Below are positions 1-6,063 of a stretch of 11,572 nucleotides of DNA, piece by piece (within the stretch, counting starts at the first letter, position 1; each line of letters starts with the position of its first letter). The position numbers and the translations under genes were made by a program. Location of the stretch: positions 1 through 11,572 of the forward strand of contig JALVEV010000123.1 in the NCBI GenBank assembly GCA_027030605.1. The letters run 5' to 3'. The DNA is from Campylobacteraceae bacterium (lineage in GTDB: Bacteria; Campylobacterota; Campylobacteria; Campylobacterales; Sulfurovaceae). The notes below the pieces were generated by a model, which saw nothing but the letters and a program-made list of their open reading frames with translations, ran no database searches and was not told where the DNA came from.

Positions 1-1857
1 GTTAAAACCACATGCCATCTCTTCGGTATTTATACCCTCTGGAGCAATAGTCATAGAGTTTTCAAGAGGAATAGCAATCTCAGCAGGTGGAACAGTATAT
101 TTAATATCAAGAGATGGTCTATAGTGAAGTCCTCCTCCTTGGTTCCCATACCCAATATCAAAAACCATTATCTGTGAATCTCGACCTAGTGGTAACTCGG
201 TAGGACCAGCTATCTTAAAGGTGATTTTCCCATGTTTTAACTCATCTTGAATCATTTTGTTTTCAAACTCGTTCGCATCCCAGTGTGACCAGATACCTTG
301 AGTAAGCTTTTCAGATGGAATACTCTGTCCAATGGTCTTAATGCGTTTTGCATTGTGAACTTGTTCAAAGTCACGAATGTTGGGAACTGTATCTTGGTCA
401 ACAATATTAATAGACCACTCACCATACTTCTCAATTTTAGCAGAGACACGATTAAGTGGATAGAGGGAGATTTTTGTCCCTAAAATAATAGCATTTTTCG
501 GAATGCTTGACAAATCAAAAGTCATAACTCCATAAGAGATACCTCGGCTCTCACTAACTCCCACTTTTAAAGAGTTAACTCCAAAGTGACCATGATTTGC
601 TTCTGGTGATTTTTCTGACACATATCCCACATCATTTTTATGAGGGAAAATGGTTCGACTAAATTCACTTTCAGCTAAGAGTGTTTTTAGTTTTACCTTT
701 GGAGGGTATGGAGAACGAGTTTTAGTAAGTTTATCAACAGCTCGAACATAATAAAAATACATAGTCCCACTCTTTAAGTTCTCATCTTTGAAAAATTTAT
801 TACAAGTGGTTCCAATAAGAGATGAAGCGTTACAAGCCATTTTATTATTTAGATTTTTATAAATTTCAAAGTAGACATTCGCATTTTCATCATAATCCCA
901 TTTAAGTTCACATGAATTGGCATCAAAGGAAACAATTTCAAAGTTTTCAACCCGTTTTGGTGCAGTTTTAGAGTAGTTCTTTGCTTCACCTAAAGCATAA
1001 AGTAGAGCAGGAATATTCTCATTAACTGATTCGCTCATATTTTGAATGTAGTCTGGAATATTTCGTGTTCCAACCTCTACTACAACAGCAATAATCCCTT
1101 TTGAGTAGTAGTATTCACGTCCAGAGCCTGAGATAAGTTTGGTAGGTGGCTTTCCTCGGTTAATACCATATTTACGTCCTGTTACCTTGTTAATGTGGTA
1201 GTTCATATTGGCACAGAGTGAGTTGAGGTCAGTTCCTTCAATTTCGCTCTCATGATTAAATTTATGTGCAGGGAAAAAGACATTTCCTTGAGAGTGGTAA
1301 TCTAAAGCAATGGTAATGTTTTCATGTTCATCAACAAACTTTTTAATCGCTTGTGTCTCAGGTTCTGAAAAAGGATGAGGTCCTGAGTAGACATTAGAAT
1401 TAGTTTGAGTTGATTTTCTATAACCCTCTGAGAAGTTACGGTTAAGGTCAACTCCAAAAGTTCCATCACCATTGTCTCGTCGATTTTTTCTCCAAAAAGA
1501 GAAGTGCCGTTGAGAGTAGACAAAACCGTCAGGGTTAAGACAAGGCACAATATAGAGAGTATTCTCTGTCAATGTCTCTAAAATTTCAGGGTTTTTGTCA
1601 TAGTTACTTAGTAGATAGTCAATAAACTCAATTGAGAGTTCATGTCCAATCCATTCTCTAGCATGAACTGTACCTGTGTAGAGTAGAGCAGGTTTTAGGT
1701 GAGCATAGGCAACATGCAACGAGATAGTTGCTAACATAATAGGTCGACCTTCCCAAGTATTACCTATATTTTCAATACTAATTAAATCAGGATATTTTTC
1801 AACACATGCTTCAAGAAAAGCACAGCTTTCGTCGTAGGACTTATATTGTTGTTTCAT
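1..1857 (-). CDS. M14-family zinc carboxypeptidase with FN3 and DNRLRE/CBM96-like modules (3' end outside window)
   Basis: An uninterrupted frame of 619 codons runs from ATG at 1857 to the left edge with no stop, so the C-terminus is missing. The M14 fold is well marked: zinc ligands H65 and E68 in TGTVHAREW, third zinc ligand H188 in ALDYHSQGN, the VDLNRNF substrate-carboxylate motif at 136-142, and the catalytic glutamate E261 in VVVEVGT. These residues predict hydrolysis of C-terminal residues from peptides. Residues about 300-395 look like a fibronectin type III domain. From about 402 on, GYVSEKSPEANHG and VMTFDLSSIPKNA resemble the beta-sandwich DNRLRE/CBM96 family. The start is supported by AGGG about 9 bases upstream. 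No signal peptide is visible, and the open frame upstream of the ATG encodes nothing hydrophobic, which is odd for a protein built like a secreted one. M14 assignment is firm; the accessory domains are moderate. Confidence 0.9.
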   Translation of the reverse strand, partial: MKQQYKSYDESCAFLEACVEKYPDLISIENIGNTWEGRPIMLATISLHVAYAHLKPALLYTGTVHAREWIGHELSIEFIDYLLSNYDKNPEILETLTENTLYIVPCLNPDGFVYSQRHFSFWRKNRRDNGDGTFGVDLNRNFSEGYRKSTQTNSNVYSGPHPFSEPETQAIKKFVDEHENITIALDYHSQGNVFFPAHKFNHESEIEGTDLNSLCANMNYHINKVTGRKYGINRGKPPTKLISGSGREYYYSKGIIAVVVEVGTRNIPDYIQNMSESVNENIPALLYALGEAKNYSKTAPKRVENFEIVSFDANSCELKWDYDENANVYFEIYKNLNNKMACNASSLIGTTCNKFFKDENLKSGTMYFYYVRAVDKLTKTRSPYPPKVKLKTLLAESEFSRTIFPHKNDVGYVSEKSPEANHGHFGVNSLKVGVSESRGISYGVMTFDLSSIPKNAIILGTKISLYPLNRVSAKIEKYGEWSINIVDQDTVPNIRDFEQVHNAKRIKTIGQSIPSEKLTQGIWSHWDANEFENKMIQDELKHGKITFKIAGPTELPLGRDSQIMVFDIGYGNQGGGLHYRPSLDIKYTVPPAEIAIPLENSMTIAPEGINTEEMACGFN

Positions 1858-1923
1858 ATGATATTTCCCTAAATTTATAATGTGGAATTCTATCAAAATA
1901 TTACATAATTTGGGTTGATGTGT

Positions 1924-1965
1924 TGGTATAATATAATTTCTTTAAAATTAAAGCTAAGGTATAAT
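1924..1965 (+). promoter_or_regulatory. Candidate thyX promoter region
   Basis: An extended -10 box (TGG followed by TATAAT) lies at 1924-1932, with an overlapping TATAAT at 1932-1937 and another TATAAT at 1960-1965. No convincing -35 is correctly spaced, as is usual for Campylobacterota housekeeping promoters. Either position would give a leader of roughly 35-65 bases before the GTG start at 2005. Which box is used cannot be decided from sequence. Confidence 0.5.
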
Positions 1966-2004
1966 GAAGAGGTTAATTTAAAAACAAATATATAGGTATA
2001 AGTA

Positions 2005-2856
2005 GTGGAAAAAATAGAAAAGTATAATATTGAGTATGAGAAACCAAAAGTAACACTTCTTCAAGAGTCAGGATTGGGTGTAGCAGAGATTGCAGCTAGA
2101 ACTTGTTATGATAGTTTTGAAAATAGTGAGAATGAGTCTGTAAAAAATGCCATGCAAGAGATGGACAGAGAGGCAATCAATAGCATTGAAAACTCACAAC
2201 TCCTCTCTAACTTAGCTTGGGTTCATCATCACCACTCTATTATAGAACATGCAACTCTCTCTTTTCTTATAGAGGGAACCTCAAGAGGTGTACTTCAAGA
2301 ACACGCAAGACATAGACTCCAAGCCATCTCAGTAAGAAGTACACGCTACACTATGTCATCAGTTATTAATGCTTTTGTGGCTTCTACTACTCTTGGTTTA
2401 GAGACTCAAGAGTCATTTGACTTTTTTTTAGAAAAGCTACTCAATCTAAATCTTTTTGTCATTACTGACCCAGAGTACTTAACCATCGAGATACGAGCTA
2501 TTTACGATAAATTAGTTTTTCAATACAAACGAAACCCTGACTTTTTGGTTAATGCTGTTGCTAAGTCATCTCTACCATTTATAGAAGAGTATAAAGAGAG
2601 TGCAGAGGAGCTTTTTAGAGCTTTAGAGTCTGGAAAGAAAAAGAGAAATGTAGGTGATGCTTTTAAACATATTGTCTCTGATAACTGGAGAGTAGATATG
2701 GTAGTAACGTTCAATATACGTTCTCTTAAAAACTACTTTGACCTAAGAGACTCAGGTGCTGCTTGGTTTCAGATACAGTGGTTAGCTCAAGAGATGAAAC
2801 GTGTTACTCCTCTTAAGTATTTGAGGCTTATTTCTAAGGAGTATAAGGGGTTGTAG
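2005..2856 (+). CDS. thyX: FAD-dependent thymidylate synthase ThyX
   Basis: 283 residues. It methylates dUMP to dTMP using methylene-tetrahydrofolate, with FAD and NADPH as reductant, replacing ThyA in many Campylobacterota. The hallmark RHR-X7-S motif is present: RHR at 102-104 and S112 within HARHRLQAISVRSTRY. The C-terminal block NIRSLKNYFDLRDSGAAWFQ also fits the family. The start must be the GTG at 2005: an in-frame TAA lies two codons upstream (1999-2001), and the next Met (residue 50) is already inside the conserved region. The Shine-Dalgarno is weak (AGGT at 1994-1997). The gene stands alone, divergent from the M14 peptidase and convergent with the chorismate mutase operon. Confidence 0.96.
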   Translation: MEKIEKYNIEYEKPKVTLLQESGLGVAEIAARTCYDSFENSENESVKNAMQEMDREAINSIENSQLLSNLAWVHHHHSIIEHATLSFLIEGTSRGVLQEHARHRLQAISVRSTRYTMSSVINAFVASTTLGLETQESFDFFLEKLLNLNLFVITDPEYLTIEIRAIYDKLVFQYKRNPDFLVNAVAKSSLPFIEEYKESAEELFRALESGKKKRNVGDAFKHIVSDNWRVDMVVTFNIRSLKNYFDLRDSGAAWFQIQWLAQEMKRVTPLKYLRLISKEYKGL

Positions 2857-2888
2857 AGTTAATACAGTTTGTTTGACTCTCTTTATTA

Positions 2889-2919
2889 AGGGGATATGGA
2901 CTTTTTAGTCTCTACCCCT
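2889..2919. terminator. Hairpin between convergent thyX and chorismate mutase genes
   Basis: AGGGG (2889-2893) pairs with CCCCT (2915-2919), and an inner GACT (2899-2902) pairs with AGTC (2907-2910) around a TTTT loop, with small bulges between. It overlaps the stop codon of the minus-strand gene. Neither strand has a proper T-run directly after the stem, so it is at best a weak bidirectional terminator. Confidence 0.4.
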
Positions 2920-3217
2920 AAAAAACCTTAGTATTCTGAAATTCAGCTATCTCAGTCTCAACCATCTCATCAATAAGTCGAACAAAGATGTCATTAATGA
3001 GGTTAGGTGATAGGTCAAGGTCTATCGCTTTACTTCTTGCTCTTGCTACAACATCATTAATACGCTCTTCAGATTTTACCTCTTCAATACTATTTTTAAA
3101 TTTAGCAATCTGTTTAATATAGTTGTTTCGTAGAGCAATCATCTCTACAATCTTCTCATCTACCTTATCAATTTGAGTTCTAGCCTCTTCAAGTGTATTA
3201 CATTTTACCATTTCCAT
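2918..3217 (-). CDS. Chorismate mutase, AroQ class, PchB-like
   Basis: 99 residues, all-helical AroQ-type fold. By alignment from memory with E. coli EcCM, the active-site positions are R13, R30, K41 and R52; E89 occupies the position of Gln88. The pattern CNTLEEARTQIDKVDEKIVEMI and the spacing around AKFKNS...EERINDVV resemble stand-alone PchB-like mutases (isochorismate pyruvate lyase family) more than the domain fused in PheA. The likely reaction is chorismate to prephenate; lyase activity on isochorismate cannot be excluded. It is the last gene of a three-gene operon, starting 10 bases after the phosphoesterase stop. The Shine-Dalgarno AAGGA overlaps that stop (TAAAGGATGCTAA then ATG), favouring the first of two close Met codons and implying coupled translation. 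Confidence 0.85.
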   Translation of the reverse strand: MEMVKCNTLEEARTQIDKVDEKIVEMIALRNNYIKQIAKFKNSIEEVKSEERINDVVARARSKAIDLDLSPNLINDIFVRLIDEMVETEIAEFQNTKVF

Positions 3218-3227
3218 TTAGCATCCT

Positions 3228-4277
3228 TTATGTTGTTTTTTCGTCAATATAATCTTGTACAAATTGTTTAATCTCACTATAGACAAAAGAGTCTTTGTAC
3301 TCCTTTATTTTACCACCAGAAGCATTAGGATGACCCCCACCATTACCAATTTCATCTGCCATTTTAGAGACATCTAATTTATCGTTTGAACGTAATGAGA
3401 AGTTTCCTCTAAAACTTAAGTCCATGTAGAAGTCATAGTCTGGATTTTCAACTAAAAAGGTATTACCTAATATAGAGGTATTTCCTAAAGAGTAACCCAA
3501 AAGACCTTTGTATCCACGGTAGTCAATGGTGAGACGTTGTTTATCTTGGCTGAGTAGTTGGGCTACATAGATAGCTACTAGATTATCTTTAGTATTGTCC
3601 TCTTTCTGTTTAAAAAAATCTTTTTTGATTTGGTGTAGGTTGTTATCGAGAACAATGTGTGCATTCTCTTTTCCAAGATGCTCTTTCATCGCTTCAATAA
3701 GTGAGAGTTTTAACGCTCTATCTTCATCAGGAAATAGGGTACGGTTAATCTCTCTTGCTCCTGAAATCATGCCTAAGCCTACTTTCCCAAACTCAAAAAG
3801 TTCATCGTCACTTAGCCAAATATCAATGGCATTGATGGCTTTTACTATTTGAGCATACTCACCCTCTTTGTCAAAACCGTAATGTTGCTTTAACCACTCA
3901 TAGGTAATAAGTGTTGCAGAACGTGTGGTATCAAGCATATACCAAATATATTTCTCAGCTGTTTTCTCACCAGTAATATGGTGGTCAAGTAGTTGAATTT
4001 TTGCTCCCACCCCCATCGCCTCTGTCTCTAGCCATTTTGCCTCTTTTGTAGTAAGGTTTAAATCAGTAATCAAGATAATATTCTCTTTGTTACTACCTAA
4101 AAATTTTTCACGTTTAATCGCAGTGATAATCTCTTCAAGTCGTGCTTTGACTTCAGGTCCATAGTTTGCATTATAGGAGCTAAGTTTATAGTTGTGTTGT
4201 TCATTAAAACATTTGTTAGCTAGATATTGACAGCCGTAGCCATCAAGGTCAATGTGGGAAAGGTGGTAAATATTCAT
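3228..4277 (-). CDS. DHH/DHHA1-family phosphoesterase (NrnB-like)
   Basis: 349 residues. Metal-binding motifs of the DHH superfamily appear in order: HIDLDG (8-13), TDLN (D72), the DHH triad (98-100, LLDHHITG) and AIDIW (D152). The C-terminal DHHA1 nucleotide-binding motif GGGHPNASGG is at 313-322. Such proteins are Mn-dependent phosphodiesterases acting on short oligoribonucleotides, cyclic dinucleotides or pAp; length and layout are closest to the NrnB/nanoRNase-like group. The exact substrate cannot be read from sequence. It starts one base after the stop of the upstream Rrf2 regulator (TAA, A, ATG) with no clear Shine-Dalgarno of its own, so its translation is probably coupled to that gene. 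Cytoplasmic. Confidence 0.88.
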   Translation of the reverse strand: MNIYHLSHIDLDGYGCQYLANKCFNEQHNYKLSSYNANYGPEVKARLEEIITAIKREKFLGSNKENIILITDLNLTTKEAKWLETEAMGVGAKIQLLDHHITGEKTAEKYIWYMLDTTRSATLITYEWLKQHYGFDKEGEYAQIVKAINAIDIWLSDDELFEFGKVGLGMISGAREINRTLFPDEDRALKLSLIEAMKEHLGKENAHIVLDNNLHQIKKDFFKQKEDNTKDNLVAIYVAQLLSQDKQRLTIDYRGYKGLLGYSLGNTSILGNTFLVENPDYDFYMDLSFRGNFSLRSNDKLDVSKMADEIGNGGGHPNASGGKIKEYKDSFVYSEIKQFVQDYIDEKTT

Positions 4278-4278
4278 A

Positions 4279-4680
4279 TTAGTTAAAAATATCCTCTAAA
4301 GTAAGTTTCTGTAGAAATGTATCTACTTTAGTTTGAAAAGTAACTAAAAATGGTGAAATTGTACAGGCTCCTATGCTACCATTTGGACAAGAGGTACTAT
4401 ATTGGCTACAGTCAAAGACAGCAGGAGTCTTACCCTCTGCGGCAATAACAATGGAGGCAATAGAGATTTCTGAACTCTCTTTAAGAAGTACAAATCCTCC
4501 ATGAGCTCCTTTTTTTGACTCTAAAATACCCTCTTTTGCAAGTCCTTGAAGGATTTTAGCTAAAAAGCTTTTGGGAATGCACAGTTCAATAGAGAGCTGT
4601 TCTGCACCTTTGGGTTTTTCTGAATTACGGATAATATCAAGAGCAAGTAGAGCATATTCACTAGCACGGGTTAATAACAT
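4279..4680 (-). CDS. Rrf2-family transcriptional regulator with three C-terminal cysteines
   Basis: 133 residues. The N-terminal winged helix is typical of Rrf2: LLTRASEYALLALDII, then IPKSFLAKILQGLAKEGILESKKGAHGGF (about 35-63), with a conserved wing. C91, C98 and C106 are spaced C-X6-C-X7-C, close to the Fe-S ligand arrangement of IscR, NsrR and RsrR, so a redox- or NO-sensing cluster is plausible but not shown; C34 is additional. It is the first gene of the operon with the DHH phosphoesterase and the chorismate mutase, and probably regulates its own promoter, as Rrf2 proteins often do. AAGGAAAG just upstream of the ATG supports the start. It is divergent from rpsO across 179 bases. I could not recognise a known IscR or NsrR operator there. 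Confidence 0.9.
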   Translation of the reverse strand: MLLTRASEYALLALDIIRNSEKPKGAEQLSIELCIPKSFLAKILQGLAKEGILESKKGAHGGFVLLKESSEISIASIVIAAEGKTPAVFDCSQYSTSCPNGSIGACTISPFLVTFQTKVDTFLQKLTLEDIFN

Positions 4681-4788
4681 TTCTTTCCTTATAATATATT
4701 CAATCTAATTAAGACTATTTTACTCTAATTTATATTAAGTTTAGGTTTAGAAATCTTTATAATAATTTATCTCACTTTAAAACTAGAG

Positions 4789-4797
4789 TGCTACAAT
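4789..4797 (+). promoter_or_regulatory. Extended -10 promoter of rpsO
   Basis: TGC followed by TACAAT (4789-4797) is a good Campylobacterota extended -10, with no clear -35. Transcription from about 4804 would give a leader of about 55 bases ending in the strong Shine-Dalgarno AGGAGG. A second TATAAT lies further upstream at 4758-4763. S15 autoregulates its mRNA leader in several phyla; whether this short leader is such a site cannot be told by eye. Confidence 0.6.
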
Positions 4798-4859
4798 GTC
4801 ACTTCATTTCATAGGTGTTAAAGCTTTTGAAAAATTAAACTACCAATCAGGAGGTCATT

Positions 4860-5129
4860 ATGGCTTTAGATAAGGCGAAAAAGCAAGAGATTATTGCTAA
4901 ATATTCAAGAGGTGAGAACGATACAGGTTCTACAGAGATTCAAGTTGCGTTAATTACAGAGAGAATTAAGTACTTAACAGAACATCTTAAAACAAATAAA
5001 AAAGACCACTCTTCAAGATTAGGTCTTCTTAAACTTGTTGGTCAAAGAAGAAGATTAATGAGATACTTAAAAAAAGTAGATCTTGGTAGATGGAATGCTA
5101 TTAAAGCTGATTTAGGTATCAGAAACTAG
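4860..5129 (+). CDS. rpsO: 30S ribosomal protein S15
   Basis: 89 residues, the standard S15 length. It binds 16S rRNA early in small-subunit assembly and takes part in the B4 intersubunit bridge. Family features are all present: GENDTGSTEIQVALITERI near the N-terminus, KKDHSSRLGLLKLVGQRRR in the rRNA-binding helices, and the YLKKVD ending. The start is preceded by a strong AGGAGG. It has its own promoter and a strong terminator, so it is probably monocistronic, divergent from the Rrf2 operon. Confidence 0.98.
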   Translation: MALDKAKKQEIIAKYSRGENDTGSTEIQVALITERIKYLTEHLKTNKKDHSSRLGLLKLVGQRRRLMRYLKKVDLGRWNAIKADLGIRN

Positions 5130-5146
5130 TATTTCTCTCCTCTTGT

Positions 5147-5176
5147 GACACAAGATTGTTTCTTGTGTCGATTTTT
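5147..5176 (+). terminator. Intrinsic terminator of rpsO
   Basis: A perfect 8-bp stem, GACACAAG (5147-5154) with CTTGTGTC (5162-5169), encloses a 7-base loop. It is followed by GATTTTT and then a pyrimidine-rich, T-rich run. Placed 17 bases after the rpsO stop, it is a convincing factor-independent terminator. Confidence 0.87.
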
Positions 5177-5250
5177 CTCTTTTCTCCTCTTCCTCTATAT
5201 CCTTAATTATGCTTAACTTACTAATACTCATATAGTATATTATGCTTAAA

Positions 5251-5285
5251 AAATAAAGTTTAGTCACTTGAACTAAACTTTATTT
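5251..5285. repeat. Perfect 14-bp inverted repeat upstream of grpE
   Basis: AAATAAAGTTTAGT (5251-5264) and ACTAAACTTTATTT (5272-5285) are exact reverse complements around a 7-base centre, CACTTGA. Read on the minus strand, the stem is followed directly by six T residues (5245-5250 region), so it could act as a terminator against antisense transcription. Read as DNA, it is a candidate operator 22 bases upstream of the grpE -35 box. The half-site ACTAAAC occurs a third time at 5300-5306, next to the -35. It does not match CIRCE (HrcA) or HAIR (HspR). Confidence 0.7.
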
Positions 5286-5307
5286 ACAAAAAAATATAAA
5301 CTAAACC

Positions 5308-5336
5308 TTGACAAGACAGACTCAATGATGTATAAT
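5308..5336 (+). promoter_or_regulatory. Consensus sigma70 promoter of grpE-dnaK
   Basis: TTGACA (5308-5313) and TATAAT (5331-5336) are both perfect consensus with the optimal 17-base spacer. Transcription would start near 5343, giving a leader of about 60 bases before grpE. A full consensus -35 is unusual in this phylum and suggests a very strong promoter held down by a repressor until stress. Confidence 0.83.
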
Positions 5337-5359
5337 TCCTCAAATCTTCATCTATTTAT

Positions 5360-5393
5360 CTTATTTGGAGATTCAAAAATAAGAAATAAGGAG
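5360..5393 (+). promoter_or_regulatory. Stem-loop in grpE leader that could mask the Shine-Dalgarno
   Basis: CTTATTT (5360-5366) can pair with either of two tandem AAATAAG copies (5377-5383 and 5384-5390). The second copy overlaps the grpE Shine-Dalgarno AAGGAG (5388-5393). Two mutually exclusive weak AU-rich hairpins, one of them covering part of the ribosome site, fit an RNA-thermometer-like leader of a heat-shock gene. The pairing is visible; the function is inferred. Confidence 0.4.
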
Positions 5394-5404
5394 TAGTATC
5401 TATT

Positions 5405-5962
5405 ATGAGTAAAGAGAATGAAAGTTCTAAAGTAGAGACTGAACCAGAAGTAGAAACTCCAGAGACTGAGGAGGTGACAGAGAGTGAAGAGAACTCTACT
5501 GATGAGCTTACGCAGTTAAAGGAGTTAGTAAAAGAGTGGGAAGATAAGTATTTAAGAACACATGCTGATTTTGAAAACTCTAAAAAACGTTTAGCTAAAG
5601 ATAAAGCTACAGCTGTTTCCTATGCTAATGAGAGTTTTGCAAAAGATATGTTATCTGTTGTAGATTCATTTGAGAGTGCTTTAGCGACTATTGAGGGAAC
5701 TGCGAGTGAAGAGAGTTCAGAGGTGTTAGATAAGATTAAAGAGGGGTTGAATTTAACTTATACACAGTTAACTAAGGTTTTAGAAAAAAATGGAATTAAA
5801 GCGGTAGAGTGTGAAGGTGCGTTTAATCCCGACGTTCATCAAGCCATTATGCAAGTAGATAGTGATGAGAAAAACTCAGGAGAGATAGTACAAGTTTTAC
5901 AAAAAGGTTATACTATTAAAGATAGACTTTTACGACCTGCAATGGTCTCAACTGCAAAATAA
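5405..5962 (+). CDS. grpE: Nucleotide exchange factor GrpE
   Basis: 185 residues. It releases ADP from DnaK during the chaperone cycle and works as a dimer in the cytoplasm. Residues 1-33 are very acidic and low-complexity (many E/T/P), which is common in GrpE. A helical coiled-coil segment follows (about 34-70, including WEDKYLRTHADFENSKKR). The C-terminal beta domain carries the signature FNPDVHQAIMQV (140-151) and GEIVQVLQKGYTIKDRLLRPAMV. The start is preceded by AAGGAG. It is first in a unit with dnaK (101 bases downstream) and probably DUF2237. The hrcA gene that often precedes it in Campylobacter and Helicobacter is not here; the upstream neighbour is rpsO behind a terminator. Confidence 0.97.
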   Translation: MSKENESSKVETEPEVETPETEEVTESEENSTDELTQLKELVKEWEDKYLRTHADFENSKKRLAKDKATAVSYANESFAKDMLSVVDSFESALATIEGTASEESSEVLDKIKEGLNLTYTQLTKVLEKNGIKAVECEGAFNPDVHQAIMQVDSDEKNSGEIVQVLQKGYTIKDRLLRPAMVSTAK

Positions 5963-5968
5963 CCAATA

Positions 5969-6023
5969 AAATTTTAGAAATGCACCTAAAGTAGCATTTT
6001 AAATTTTGAAAATAAATTATAAT
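5969..6023 (+). promoter_or_regulatory. grpE-dnaK intergenic hairpin and possible internal -10 box
   Basis: AAATGC (5978-5983) and GCATTT (5994-5999) form a 6-bp stem around a 10-base loop, flanked by AAAATTTT-type sequences (5969-5975 and 6001-6007) that can lengthen it with bulges. It has no proper T-run and may be an RNA processing or stabilising element. TATAAT follows at 6018-6023 and might give extra dnaK transcription, but no -35 or TG extension supports it. Confidence 0.35.
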
Positions 6024-6063
6024 AACACAACTATAAAAAAAATAGAAGACAAAAGGAACAAAT

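Noticed and set aside
252..1550. Short frames on both strands (for example 252-449, 298-483, 1302-1550)
   Set aside because: All lie inside the uninterrupted M14 peptidase frame, whose catalytic residues are intact; none has recognisable protein features.
4681..4859. IscR- or NsrR-type operator in the Rrf2/rpsO intergenic region
   Set aside because: Only short AT-rich partial palindromes around TAATTA were seen; no known operator consensus matched.
5206..5249. 11-bp direct repeat ATTATGCTTAA (5206-5216 and 5239-5249) with tiny ATG-starting frames of 8 and 4 codons
   Set aside because: AT-rich intergenic DNA; no ribosome sites or structure supports leader peptides, and the repeat is short enough for chance.
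5130..5404. Search for CIRCE (HrcA) or HAIR (HspR) operators upstream of grpE
   Set aside because: Neither TTAGCACTC-N9-GAGTGCTAA nor CTTGAGT-N7-ACTCAAG is present; the palindrome found has a different sequence.
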